Shown here: piece after piece, positions 18,079 through 30,856 of the stretch | Position numbering within the stretch: the first letter of the stretch is position 1 | How the letters are laid out: each line of letters starts with the position of its first letter | Assembly (NCBI RefSeq): GCF_026151205.1 | Contig: NC_087081.1 | Location: forward strand, 10,977,113 to 11,037,112 | Origin: Bolinopsis microptera | Taxonomy: Eukaryota; Ctenophora; Tentaculata; Lobata; Bolinopsidae | Direction: 5' to 3' | Length of the DNA stretch: 60,000 nt | Notes under the pieces: generated by a model | What the model was told of the DNA's origin: nothing | Seen by the model: only the letters and a program-made list of their open reading frames with translations | The model's database searches: none | Made by a program: the position numbers and the translations under genes

Positions 18079-19350
18079 ATCAAGAATCATGTTTTAGGAA
18101 TATTCATTGACCTAAGCAAAGCTTTTGACACCATCGATCATTCAACACTCTTTATAAAATTAGAGGGATGTGGAGTGAGAGGAGTTGCAAATAACCTCAT
18201 AAAAAGCTACTTGACAAACAGGCAACAATACACCGAAGTTGTAGGAGGAAAATCAGATACCCTATCTATTCAATTTGGTGTCCCGCAGGGTTCAATTCTT
18301 GGACCTCTCCTATTTCTTCTTTATATGAACGACATCACAAACAGTTCTAAACTAGGATCATTTGTTACCTTTGCTGATGATACCAATATATTTGTTGTCG
18401 GCAAAACAAAACGTGAGGCATATGAACGAGGAAATGAGCTTCTGTCATCATTACAGTCTTATATGAGAGCGAATAAGTTACATATAAACATGTCCAAGTG
18501 CTGCTACATACACTTCAAACCCACCATGGCAGGTTCTAAATCAGAGATTTTATCACACCCTGAAGTTGTACTAACTATAGACAACTTTCCAATCAAAAAG
18601 GTTTCATCCGCAAAATTTCTGGGTGTTATAATTGACGAGAACCTATCATGGGAAGATCACATCAAAGCTCTTAAGCGAACCCTAAATCATTCCACATCCA
18701 CTTTATGTAGACTCCGCTGCTCCCTCCGCTGCTCCCTTCCAGAATTTCTACACCAACAATTATATTATACCCTGTTCGAATCACATCTTTCCTACTGTAT
18801 ATCTGTATGGGGTGGGGCAGCGAAGCAACGTATAAGCTCATTATTTACTGCTCAGAAGTACTGTCTCAGAGTACTATTTGGTGATAGACTGGCGTACCTT
18901 GATAAGTTTAAGACTTGTGCACGTACTAGGCCTATAGGACACCAGAAACTAGACCAAAAATTCTTCATAAAAGAGCACACCAAACCGATATTCAAGCATA
19001 ATAACATTCTAGCTATACAAAATCTATATACATACCACAGTTACCTGGAGCTCTACAAGATAATGAAATTCCGTGCTCCAATATCCTTACATGAGGGTTA
19101 CACATGTTCATCAAGGAAACCCTGCCTTCTAATCTGTCAGGCAGACCCACCTGACAATCACAACACTAGATCAACCAAAATTTTTAACATTTTAACCCCA
19201 AAGTTCAGAATGACTGATTTTACTACTAGTGTAATGTGCTTGCGAGGAAAGCTAAAACGTGCGCTACTAGCTAATCAACATAACCACGCCCTGCTTGATT
19301 GGACCGTAAAAGACTTTGACTGCACAAATATTATTTTCCAAACATTATAA
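18079..19350 (+). pseudogene. Non-LTR retrotransposon reverse transcriptase, 5'-truncated
   Basis: Intact frame of about 423 codons holding the catalytic half of a LINE reverse transcriptase. Visible motifs: IDLSKAFDTIDH (motif A with the first Asp), PQGSILGPLLFLLYMNDI (motif B), FADDTNIF (the catalytic AspAsp), LHINMSKC, and the thumb motif KFLGVIIDENLSWEDH. The order and the FADD box fit CR1/Jockey-like elements. The endonuclease and N-terminus are absent; the frame starts just inside the border of the MITE. No stop or frameshift is seen, so the insertion looks fairly young or it is a spliced remnant of a recent copy. Confidence 0.85.
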
Positions 19351-20225
19351 CTGGCTGGTCACACACATCTAAATTAAATTACCCTAGGCTACTGTTTTCC
19401 AAGTCTTGTCCTGTGAGTGAAGTATGTGTGAGAAAGTTTTAATAAAATGAATGTATATTTTTGAATTTTTAAATTTTAATTTGAGAATGAAGTATAAAGA
19501 AATTTTTAATTAGCATTGTATAGTTTAAAATATTTATAGCTTATTATAACCATTGATAAATTTAAGCCATAATCTTTCGCCTGCTCTCCAATATCCACCT
19601 TGAAGGTGCATTTTTAATCCTTGAACTACACAATATAAAATCAAGAATGTTTTAGTGTAGACTTTTTGTCACAACAAGACTGCAACCTATATAGTAAAAA
19701 CTTTAAACAGAACCTGTACCCCTAATGTCTGCTAACAATTTTTCGTATAGTCCTAATGTGAGCCTTGTCTCTTAACGGGTGATACTCGTAAAATATCTGT
19801 TCCAGGACCGTCGACAAGTCCAACTCGGCGCGCGTCCTGGTAGGTTGTAAACCTACAACTTGTCTCTAGGGGCTTGACTGAGCTAGCGTTTTGGTGTGTG
19901 CAAAAGCTCCCAGGCACGCGCATTCCTTGCCCCGTTGGTTACCTGTCCTTCCAAAACCAAACAAGCAGTCAAGGACAAAAAGTCGTACACCAAATGGGCA
20001 TTATATTTTATGAATTGTTTTACATCTTTTATTCTGTAAAGTGTGCTAAAATTAAATTTCTTGTTTCATTGAAAATTTCTTGTTTCATTGATCTCTTAAG
20101 TCCTAGAATTCTTTACCACGACAAAAGAAGCCAAGAGCCAGGTGAAAAATCATATCAGAACATGATTCAGATTTGATCTGTTAAGAAGTGCACTCATTGC
20201 ACTGAGGGGAATCAAAGGAAGATCA
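19351..20225. other. No host gene; LINE 3' tail and unknown repeat
   Basis: The LINE 3' region has ATAAAATG-rich AT sequence without a clear poly-A. At 19781 the phrase GGTGATACTCGTAAAATAT begins a repeat also present at 37846. No protein domain recognised. Confidence 0.4.
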
Positions 20226-20257
20226 ACGGCCCAGCCAGTGGCGTAACGTTGCCTGTT

Positions 20258-20261
<4 letters not shown>

Positions 20262-20288
<27 letters not shown>

Positions 20289-20289
20289 C
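20262..20289. repeat. Poly-C tract
   Basis: An uninterrupted run of about 28 C. Similar tracts at 446, 16425, 16633, 37923, 47672, 48421, 49801 and 50998 show that long G/C homopolymers are a family trait of the mobile elements here. Confidence 0.95.
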
Positions 20290-21397
20290 TTCCCCCTTTG
20301 GTGCCCCTCCCTAAAATTGAACAAATTAGGTGATTTTAGAGGATACGCCGATAAAATCTCTAGAAAGTGTGTATTTCTGGAGCAAAACGTGCAGTTTTGC
20401 TAGTACCGTAGTTAAGTTTTTCCAAATTGTCCCACATTTAAACGACGAGATTGTTCTAAAAGAGCCTCGAACAGTTGAAACTTGATTCAATCGATGTATT
20501 TTCGTACGCTGATTCCGAATCACCCCCCATGACATAGGGTTAAAATGCTCCCCTGACGAGATATTGGCGAAAAACTGTCTCGATCACGTGATATGTATGG
20601 TTTTTTTTATTTTATTTTTTAAAATGACCCTCCTCGGCCATGGCCGAGGAGTGCCATTTTTGCGTCATATTGTTTGGCCCAGCTCGGCCATGGCCGAGGA
20701 GGGTCATTTTAAAAAATAAACTAAAAAACCATACTCACGTGGCCGAGGAGGGTCATTCGGCCGAGGAGGGTCATTTTTTAAAAATGGCCCTCCTCGGCCA
20801 TGGCCGAGCAGAGCCAAAACGATATGACAGAAATGTGAAAACGATATGACAGAAAACGTCTGTGCCGCTAGCCATGGGGTGAGCGTCGTTCGCGTTGACG
20901 CTCTGTTCTGTTGGACCTATGCAGCCCCCGGTCTACTCTTCACATAGCCATGTGTCTACGCGTACTGCCTTCGGCGGTCGCGCGCTACTGCAAGCGAGAG
21001 GGCTCTGGTTAGAGCAAGTCTAATCAGCTGAATACTCGAGAAATCATGTGTTAGGGTTAAATGAGGAGCTGTCCATGATTAATACAGCAAAGCTTCGGAC
21101 AAAGAAAATGTGGTATAACACCTCAACCGTCGCCGGCGTTAGATTTGATCCTTCGGTTTCCTGTAAGTGCTCAGTGCATGCTGGTTACTTACCTGGGGAC
21201 CTCAGGCTATCATGTTCATAAACATATTCATAAAGATTTATAGGCGGAATGACAGGCTGAGCGCGGCCCAGTAAGCTGGTTACATGCCGTAACTATATAG
21301 CCATGGTTGTTTTTGTATCACGTGGTGACCCCCACTGTCGCTTCACTATAGTATCGTATTCGACGATACAGGCGGGTCATACATGACAACATATGAC

Positions 21398-22793
21398 AAG
21401 TAGTGCGCCATCGACAGTGAGCCGCGCGTGCCGACTGTAGGATGGTTTTTTAGCGCTAATTTCGGCCAGCACAATTTTCTTCAAACAAATAGATATTAAG
21501 TATCCTTCCCGACCTCCGATTGCAACAAAAATTGGTAAGCTTACTCATAGACTTACAAGGAAAGTGTCCGAAAAGTTTAAAGCATATCCAACCATCAGAC
21601 ATTATGTTACAGCTAAAAGCAGCGTATTTTGCTCCATTTTGATCACTATATCAATTCCGATATCCACCAAATTTTTCGGACAGTTGTGAAAGCCCTATTG
21701 GAAGGTCTTCGCCAATTTTCAGAATGATCTCATTCAAGGAACTGAAGATATATCTAAATAATACGACAAAAACAAAAAATCAACGAATTTGGTCAAATTT
21801 GGTCAAATTACGCGAGTTTTACAGCTAATTTTGCTCCAAAAGCCGCGCACCATCAAATATGGCACCTAGGCGAAACTCACTGATCTTTCCAAAAAAGGTA
21901 TGACAAATTATATATATATATGTGTTAAACGATCCAGGGCATATCTAAAATTCGATAATGAACTTCATATATTATTAGTGCCGCGTGCTGATAAATATTC
22001 TGGGAATCAATCCACCCAATCGTGGCGATAACATATTTTTGTGCTTGGCCGGTTTTAGGTCTGAGTTTGTGCTCCAAAAGTGGTAAATCGGGTGCTAGTA
22101 AAGCTCTTGCAGGCAACTGGCTCCTTTTGCCAACTGCTTTTGGTTTAAGCGCTGACTCACATTTGGAACTGGCACTGGTATAATTGTAATATCCTACGAA
22201 GTCAGCATGCTATATTATTTTGCAAAACTCGTTTAATATCTTGACAATATTTAAAGTTTATGGTTTTAGGTTTAGGCGCGGCGCACGCACCGCTTATATG
22301 TTATAGCTCATTCAGCTTCTGTTTTCAGCGCTGTGTTGCTACACACTGTATAGCATGTGGGTCAAGCGCGGTGCCGCGCCTAAACAGCAAAAGAGTTATT
22401 TATTTTAAAATTTATTTTTTATCTCAAAAATGATGTAAAGTTTTTAATATGACGTAGAATTAAAGCTATTTCCGTACAGCCTAAGTGCTAAGCATGCTCG
22501 TTAGAAAAACTATGAACAATGAACATAACATGCTAGCTTTCTTTATTTTTGTAAGTCGCGTCGGCTGACATCTTGGGTTGTACTGGATGTAACAAGTTTA
22601 TTATCGGATGTCTACTTATATTTATTATGATATCATTATTCATTGTAATGGCAATAAAATTTAAATTTTGTTTTACTTAAATTTTGTTTTACTTAATTTA
22701 GTATTGTGAAAATTCTCACAGTCTCTAGAAAACAATGGTACAAAAAATTTTAAAATCCGAGCAAGTTTATTTTTATGGTGCACCCCCTAAATT
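21398..22793. mobile_element. hAT-like element, long copy
   Basis: The ends TAGTGCGCCATCGACA and (inverted) TAGGGGGTGCACCATAAAAA correspond to the two ends of the shorter element at 30857-31441. Internal parts match it too (CCGCGCACCATCAAATATGG, GCACCTAGGCGAAACTCA). About 1.4 kb, no transposase frame recognised. The family assignment is inferred from the short copy. Confidence 0.55.
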
Positions 22794-22866
22794 TACACAT
22801 AAGCGCTGACCTTTGACCGGCGATAATTTCGGCTAGGAACAATATTTTTCCATGGGACCAAAAGCA

Positions 22867-23106
22867 GTTGTAGCGCGATGCGTTACTGGCTAAATCGGCG
22901 AGATGCGCTACTGTGCCGCGCCGAGCTGCCATGAATTGACATCGTCAATTTACAAAAGCAGCTGATAGATATCACTCCCCTTTTATTTGATTCACGATGT
23001 CAATCCTTCCTAGCTCGGCGAGGTCCAGTGGTGCATCTCGCCGATCTGTGGTTGCGGCAAGAATTATTTGATGCGCGGTGCGGCCCAGTAGTGCATCGCG
23101 CTACAA
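22867..23106. mobile_element. Foldback MITE with TTGTAGCGCGATGC ends
   Basis: Inverted ends GTTGTAGCGCGATGC and GCATCGCGCTACAAC with further inverted inner blocks (GGCGAGATGC, GACATCGT). The same family is at 36310-36760. Confidence 0.7.
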
Positions 23107-24149
23107 CACTCCTGGCCTATTAATAACATTTATAAAGTCGATTTCGAGAGAATTTTGATGAAGACCCTCCCGATCCCCCCGGCCCCCTTAATATATAAAA
23201 TATAATACAATTACATGTCACATAATTGGGTAGTTAAGTTGAATGAAACTTGTGCTACACATTTGTACGCAGAACTGCGTACTGCTTAGTACTTCTATTT
23301 ATGCTTGAGCGGTACTAATGTTCACGGAGGCTCACGCACGCAATCAATCTGCAATCACAAATAACGAACGCGCGGTTTTTTGGAATCTCTCCATTATTTA
23401 ATCGGATCGCAGTGTTCACGGCCTGTACTGCGCCAAAAACAGAAATATCCTTTAAATTATCTAAATTTAGGCTCTATAGTAATTAAAAAACATGTGACAT
23501 GTAATTGTAAGATAACAATTATACGCAATGCAAACAATTCCACCCTGCTGCGCTGCAGCAGGGCCATCAAGTGAAATGACCACCCTTACATTTTACTTTG
23601 AACAACCATGGCTGTATAGTTACGGCATGTAACCAGCTTACTGGGCCGCGCTCAGCCTGTCATTCCGCCTAATCTCTATGAATATTTTTATGAACATGAT
23701 AGCCTGAGGTCCCCAGGTAAGTAACACTAACCAGCATGCACTGAGCACTTACAGGAAACCGAAGGATCAAATCTAACGCCGGCGACGGTTGAGGTGTTAT
23801 ACCACATTTTCTTCGTCCGAAGCTTTGCTGTATTAATCATGGACAGCTCCTCATTTAACCCTAACACACGATTTCTCGAGTATTCGGCTGAGTTGTGAGT
23901 AGACCGGGGGCTGCATAGGTCCAACAGAACAGAGCGTCAACGCGAACGACGCTCACCCCATGGCTAGCGGCACAGACGGCCATTTCTGTCATATTGTTTT
24001 GGCTCTGCTCGGCCATGGCCGAGCAGGGCCATTTTTAAAAATGACCCTCCTCGGCCGAATGACCCTCTTCGGCCACGTGAGTATGGTTTTTTATTTTATT
24101 TTTAAAAATGACCCTCCTCGGCCATGGCCTAGCACACAGGAGGAGCTAA

Positions 24150-24391
24150 GTGCAAAGAAACTGTCACTAACTGCTACAAACTGCCACTAACTGCCACAAA
24201 CTGCCACTAACTGCCACAAACTGCCACTAACTGCCACAAACTGCAACTAACTGCTACAAACTGCCACTAACTGCCACTAACTGCCACTAACTGCTACAAT
24301 CGCGCCCACGCATTTGCGCGCGACAGTAGCAGTTAGTGGCAGTTAGTGGCAGTTAGTGGCAGTTAGTAGCAGTTAGTGGCAGTTTTTATGC
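24150..24391. repeat. CTGCCACTAA/CTGCCACAAA hairpin array
   Basis: About 15 tandem 10-bp units (CTGCCACTAA, CTGCCACAAA) are followed by a GC-rich spacer (CGCGCCCACGCATTTGCG) and then about 8 units in inverted orientation (GGCAGTTAGT). The transcript or single strand would form one long hairpin. An inverted copy is at 34290-34555. Confidence 0.9.
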
Positions 24392-25720
24392 GCGTCGGGA
24401 TTTCAAATCGAGCGCTCATCAATTTTTATAATAGCAAGTCCGCAGCGTTTAGAGCTGCATTGTTGATTATTGGGCAGCGCTCAGCCTGTCATTCCGCCGA
24501 ATCTCTATTCATTAATGAACATGATAGCCTGAGGTTCCCAGGTAACATTGTTGACTAAACCAGACTGTGCACGTTGTGCTAGATGTCAAATGTTGCAGAT
24601 AGCGTATACGTTTTTTAAAACTATGTTTTGATTTGATTTGACTTGACTTAATGCTTAACTTGTAGTAAACGGTCGGCCGTTTTACAACACGGCAATATGA
24701 CTGCTTGTGTTAGTTTCGACACTAAATATTTTGTTCTCGCTGCATGAGTATATAAATGTTTGATATGAATTATGAAATGAGAAGTCGTGTATTATGTAAT
24801 ATAATAGATTCAGAAGACTCGTAAATGTGCAAGTATATGAATATTTATATTATATCATATCCATTGAATTATATTCATGGGACCAGCAAAAGCTCACAGC
24901 TAACAGCATTTATTTTTATTTATGATCAATGATAAGATGATAAGTTCATTATGAGCAATTTTTAATTTAGTTCGTATCAGGCTAGGAGTCTAGTAATCGA
25001 GTTTTATTTGTTAATAAAAAAAACTTCTCTACGGTATTAGGAAAACTACTGTGATAGACCGGAGCGCAGCAAAAAATTTAATAGCTTGTCCTGGACCGAA
25101 TTCTACCAAATATTTACTACAAGTATGACACTTTTCGGATTTAGAAGGGTGCTGTCCAGACTATGAGTATGTTAACGGTGCGCGGTGATATCATTGAAGC
25201 TAAAGTCGGCACTAAAAATTAAAGTAAATATACCTCACGCCACACACTAATTGCATACGTTTGTAATTTTATTGTCTCTTATCAGCTTGCTTATTTCTCC
25301 TACCCGAAGTTTCGGCAGTATCGAGATAGCCCGACCACTGTCCGCGGACAACTGTCCACGAACACCTGTCTACCAGATCATTACTGCATAATGACAGTAT
25401 CCCCTGAATCAAGCAGGGTTCACATCATCCCCTGAATCAAGCAGGGTTCACATCATCCCCTGAATCAAGCAGGGTTCACATCATCGCACGCGAATTTCAA
25501 ACAGCGGTGGTGTCAAGGCTTATTAAACGATTAAGCAACCTTACGGGAGGCGGTGGGTCCATTAATTTCGTCCATTAGACAGAAGAGTACCATGTCAGGA
25601 ATTGGAATAGCTGTTGTTGATGATGGCAACTGATAATACTTCACCAAAAACGAACGACTTATATACCACATTTTAATCGTAATCATTTATTTCATTGAGC
25701 AATCAATATTATTCTACTAC
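24392..25720. other. No gene; three 28-bp direct repeats
   Basis: AT-rich repeat DNA. Three perfect units of ATCCCCTGAATCAAGCAGGG plus TTCACATC lie at 25399-25485. No domain recognised. Confidence 0.5.
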
Positions 25721-27425
25721 TTGGAAGGAGTTTCTAGATGTCATGGACACGTGGTGTGACGGCGCGGCAACAAAGAAGAAGATACTTTAATTTCGCAGTA
25801 CACGTTCTACCGAGAGAAAAGAGGCTTATTCTCTACTGACGCTGCCTCAAGTTTTAGCCAAGATTCTGACGGTCCAGTCTCTTGGTGGAGCAACTTCGGT
25901 TGAGAGGTACCCGAACTACAGAGTTTTCCAATGAAAGCGCTGTCGCAATCGACATCAGCCTCACCCTGTGAGACGAATTGGAGCTTGTACGACTGGGTGA
26001 TAAACAAAAAAAGAAACCGCCCCACAGTTAACAAGCAGCGAGACCTTATTATTATTTATGTTATTATATTTATGTTATTATATTTATGTTAACACAAGTT
26101 TGCGTCTTATGAAAAATTCACGAATTAAGGAGCAATAATTTTATTATTATTTGCTTATTGCTATACTAGTGACTTATTTTTATTCATTGTTGTTTAGGTA
26201 TTTACTGTCTAATTCCGACAACATAGTTTTATCTCATTGTATCCATTTAAAGTTAAAAACGGACATTAAAATGAACGCTCGGAGCCCGGAGGCATTCAAA
26301 CGTTTACGTACGGGCGTTGACTTGAACGTAAATGGGCAGACTATTTAACTTTAAGGTTAAACGGATATTAATATATGTACGCTATGCCCTAGCTGGGGCC
26401 TCTTCTCAGACTCTCGAGCGTTCAATTTGAATTGGTGTCGATTCAAAATTAAAGTTAATTAAACTTAAAGTTCAATAAAATAAACTTATCATTGCTGGTT
26501 TGATTTTGGAACCTTCTCTAGACCTAGTAATTTTGGATTCGTAAGTTATGTGCGAGAATAGCTTCCCAGTCCCACGTCAAAGTGATTTATAGATTATCCT
26601 TATTTTTAAGGGAATCGTTAGGTATTCGTATACTTATAGTATAGTTTTATTATTACACGTACGTGACCAATATTATTCCCCGCGCGATGTTATTACAAAT
26701 TAGATTCTCTTTCACTTTGATCAGTTTCTTTCAAAGCAGATTCGCGCGTCAAATATATTAAGTTTGCGCGCTTTTGGTACTCCCAAAAGTACGTCAAAAT
26801 GCAATTCTGTGAATTGCATTATTATAAATTTATAGTCATAGGTAATAGGCTCCATGTCATTGTCCACAGGACTGGTCACCGTTAACCTTGTTTAACTTAA
26901 ACTGGTCGGAAAACGCGGATGTGTTATGAAAAATAATGTTTATCGCTTTGCCATTCGGCCGGTAGAATTAGATCAGAAAATCATGCGGATACCGATAAGA
27001 CGATAAAACAGTTATCGAATTTTATACCTTTACCTAAGGCTAATGGTGATGCAACGCTAATGGAATACCTTGATCAGAAAGAAGTAAGAACTTTTGCTTT
27101 TGGCAAATCTAACAACCACGGAAATTTTCAGCGACATCAACGCTAAAATCGGAAACAATTTTCACTTCAAGATCTACTTAGAGAAAGTAATGACATGTCG
27201 GTGGGGATCGCGACGTGATACAAGTAGTATAGTATGGTATCTACCTTAAGTTATGGAACTGCTGAAGGTAATTCGTTAGAAGGCTTACATCTCGATCCCG
27301 GGGTGCGGATAGAAGAAAAACATTATTTATAGTCTTGGACACTTATAACTAGCTGATAGCACAGACTACGCTTTTGTTAGGAAGAATTAGGGTCCGCAAA
27401 AGATGACAGTCAGGATAAGTTCTAT

Positions 27426-28789
27426 GTCTGTCATGAACAATATATTGTTATAGGAGAAACACTACCTATTGTATAGAGAATATGCTATAGAAAGATATCA
27501 TGTACATAAAGGTAAGTATACTTATTGGTAGAATTGTGGAACACAACAAGAAAATTGAGAATAATCTTGTGCGAGGGTAGGGACCCAGATGGCGTTTCTA
27601 ACCCAAATAAACTTTAAGGAGACTTCTCATTAGTAGCCGCACCTCCTTAATCGGTTTCTGAACTGGAATTATATGGGCTTCCAGCTACGGCCAGACCGAG
27701 TATTACCATCCCATCCTTCTAGAGTTCATCACAAGTAGCACCCACCTTGAAGATCTTTGACACCCAGACACACCCCATTGGCGAACAAACTTTGGATATA
27801 ATCTTACATGCTCCCGAAGGAATCCCTGGTTTATGGTCTTTCTCCTCGTCACCAGCACTTTTGCTAGAGTCACCAGCCCTTTCACTGGAGTCATCAGCCC
27901 AATCATTGAAGTGTACAGAAGTACAGTTGTGTGTTAGACTTAGATCAATTTCTTGGTCTAACATTTAATACTAATTCGTGCGTAAAGTCAAATTCGCACG
28001 TGTGCACTCAATGCAGTTCTGGTCACGTACCGGTAACTTTAGTCTTTAACTTAAACTGTTTGGAAAACAGATGTGTACATGAAATATATTATTTAATGTT
28101 TATCAGCCGGTAAAGTATTTGGAGGGAAAAATCTCACATACACCAGACGAAAAATTTGAATGATTGGAGTTACTTTTACTTATCATGTCTAAATATTAAT
28201 AAGGTTTACTGGCTCAGTTTTTGAATGTATGGGAATGAAAATAATTTCACTCGAATTTCGACAGATCTTATACTAACTTGACTGTACTTGTAGCAAACCG
28301 CATGACGTTTATTGATCATCAACTTTCAATAGTTCAAAGGTATTTTCATCCATAATTAATGATGACACATATATCTGTTAATGCTCGATACTTCATTCCG
28401 TGTACTATACAGTGTACACAATTACGTAGAGATGCTGTACTGATAGACATTGCGGATGCTGACCATTATACGATAATGAGACTAACATATTTTTTCATTA
28501 AATACCTAAATTATTAGCATTTAAAATATTTTCTGCTGACACGTGCATGCACGCGCGCTAAAACTCTTCTAACTCATCTAGAACAAGTAAAATTGCGGGA
28601 AACGATGGCGTGTCGACGTGTTAATATTTCAAATCTGATTAACGTTCCTTTACCTTATGTTCCGAACGTTAAATCTTTTAGCGAACGCGTTCACAAACTA
28701 TTTTTAGTGAACGTTCCGTACGTTCACTACAACTAAGCCGGGTGTCTATCAAAGTAAATACTCATAGTCATACTTTGACAATGACATCA
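27426..28789. other. Palindrome spacer
   Basis: Contains a partial direct copy of 26860-26960 at 28015-28110 and a short inverted partner (28270-28340) of 33880-33930. A minus-strand frame at 27719-27964 has acidic/Ser repeats (AGDSSKSAGDEE); whether it codes for anything is unclear. Confidence 0.4.
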
Positions 28790-28944
28790 TATTTGCGGAC
28801 CCTAATTCTTCCTAACAAAAACGTAGTCTGTGCTATCAGCTAGTTATAAGTGTCCAAGACTATAAATAATGTTTTTCTTCTATCCGCACCCCGGGATCGA
28901 GATGTAAGCCTTCTAACGAATTACCTTCAGCAGTTCGGTTCACG

Positions 28945-30310
28945 TACTGTAGTGCGACACGTACTCTAGTGCGACATGTACCCTAGTGCGAAACCTCCAA
29001 GATCGACACTGTCGCAGTAGAGTACGCTACCTGGATCGTAGTGCGACACGTACCCTAGTGCGACAGAGAAATTTCAAGGCCGACACTGTCGCACTACAGT
29101 GCGCTATACCTGGACTGTAGTGCGACACGAACTAAAGTGCGACAAAACACTTTACGCAATAAAAATTTGACTTTCCATTTTTAAGTTTTAATGACAAGAG
29201 TGTAGTCGTGTATGAGTAAATATGGGGTTAAATATAAAATCAAAGATTACAATCCACGAAGATTAGGTCCACGAAGATTAGGTCCACGAAGGCAATAGCA
29301 CCGATCATCTTAAAGTACTTCCGTACTGCTGAGTTCTCTGCGTTGTATTCCGGGACTAGGTCATGTTGCTGCATCTTCCTCCAAAGTGCTTGCTTGTGGT
29401 GGAAGAAGCATCCTCTCTTGGTAGTATACAGGTTGTCTCCACAGCGTTTATCAGGGCTCTCTCGTAGTCACTCATGACAGATTGAGGGTCGACTCCAAAA
29501 GCAAGGAGCTCATCCAAGAGGGCTTCATAATGTCCAACAGCATCAGCAATTAGGTGTTTCGTAGGGAGGTCAGTATCGGAAGCTTTCCGTTTCATATGCT
29601 GCTTTGCTGTGTGGACAGAGTTTGCTGCAGGAGTAGGAGGGTGGGAATAAGTCTTCGTACTGGTCACAGTAGTGTCGTTCATCAGACTGAGACGTCCGGA
29701 GCAGATCTTCCCAGTGGATCGCCAGTAGGTCCTGTCGTCGCGCTTCTAATTATCCAGGCAGTAGCGGTATCCGTCGTGGATAACGTTTCTTGAACCAGTA
29801 GTGCGTCCAGGAATGGAGGTGATTGAAGAATACATGTTGATGTTGTCCGATGCTTTGGTAGAATCATCGTGACTTTATATATGGCCCAAGAATATGAACT
29901 TGTTATCCAAATCGGAGATATACCTTCATACGATACGTGTGATAGGAATGAGGATCATATGCTGCTTAAGAGTTACCCGGTGGATCACACACTGCATACG
30001 TGGCTTGAACTGACCCGAAGGAATTGTGATCAGTGGATCACTTCGAAACACGTGATGTGAACCGACGAATCGTATTCGCAAGATCAATTCGAAATAAGTG
30101 ACGTGAACCGACCCGACGAATCACTTAATGGTCCATAAGAAGGATAGGATGTGACCTGAGCTTGGAAATAAGTCAGGATATTTTGTCGCAGTAGAGTACG
30201 CTACCTGGATGGTAGTGCGACACGTACCCTAGTGCGACAGAGGGTGTTTTTGTCGGACTTCGCACTAGAGTACGTGTCGCATTACAGTACGTGTCGCACT
30301 ACAGTAAGAT
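28945..30310. mobile_element. MULE (Mutator-like) element, degenerate
   Basis: Subterminal inverted blocks of GTAGTGCGACACGTACYCTA repeats lie at both ends (28950-29135 and 30187-30302). The interior holds a broken FLYWCH-MULE transposase gene on the minus strand. Only the right arm of the large palindrome has it, so it inserted after the palindrome formed. Confidence 0.75.
29255..29860 (-). pseudogene. FLYWCH-MULE transposase pseudogene
   Basis: The N-terminal part is a FLYWCH zinc finger: DGYRYCLDN, then an in-frame TAG at 29746-29748, then RTYWRSTGKICSGRL and the His motif YSHPP. After a Lys/Arg linker (HMKRKASDTDLPTKHL) the frame jumps directly to the end of the MULE domain: HYEALLDELL and SDYERALINAVE, which carries the conserved D-x-E-x-A motif. 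A frameshift near 29415-29435 moves the CxxH motif (GCFFHHKQALWRKMQQ) to another frame. The region normally between FLYWCH and the catalytic block is missing. One stop, one frameshift and one internal deletion make it inactive. Confidence 0.8.
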
Positions 30311-30856
30311 TACCCTTTCTCTAAGTAGATCATGAAGTGAAAATCGTTTCCGATTTTACTTTTAGCGTTGATGTCGCTGAAAATTTCCGTGGTTTTTAGA
30401 TTTGCCAAAAGCAAAAGTTCTTACTTCTTTCTGATCAAGGTATTCCATTAGCGTTGCATCACCATTAGCCTTAGGTAAAGGTATAAAATTCGATAACTGT
30501 TTTATCGTCTTATCGGTATCCGCATGATTTTCTGATCTAATTCTACCGGCCGAATGGCAAAGCGATAAACATTATTTTTCATAACACATCCGCGTTTTCC
30601 AACCAGTTTAAGTTAAACAAGGTTAACGGTGACCAGTCCTGTGGACAATGACATGGAGCCTATTACCTATGACTATAAATTTATAATAATGCAATTCACA
30701 GAATTGCATTTTGACGTACTTTTGGGAGTACCAAAAGCGCGCAAACTTAATATATTTGACGCGCGAATCTGTTTTTGAAAGAAACTGATCAAAGTGAAAG
30801 AGAATCTAATTTGTAATAACATCGCGCGGGGAATAATATTGGTCACGTACGTGTAG

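Larger units (their letters stand above)
20628..24130. repeat. 3.5-kb inverted repeat with GGCCGAGGAGGGTCATT ends
   Basis: Left arm about 20628-21315, right arm about 23604-24130. Matching phrases in opposite orientation include GGTGAGCGTCGTTCGCGTTG, TCGCCGGCGTTAGATTTGAT, CTGAGCACTTACAGG and TACTGGGCCGCGCTCAGCC. The outer parts are built of palindromic GGCCATGGCC and GAGGAGGGTCATTTT modules. The inner 2.3 kb holds other elements. Confidence 0.85.

Noticed and set aside
24150-24391. CRISPR-like appearance of the CTGCCACTAA array
   Set aside because: Units are 10 bp without spacers, the array reverses orientation in the middle, and the genome is animal.
25807-26348. Open frames conserved in both palindrome arms (also 31751-32298)
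   Set aside because: Identity between the arms is just as high outside the frames, so conservation reflects the palindrome and not selection on protein.
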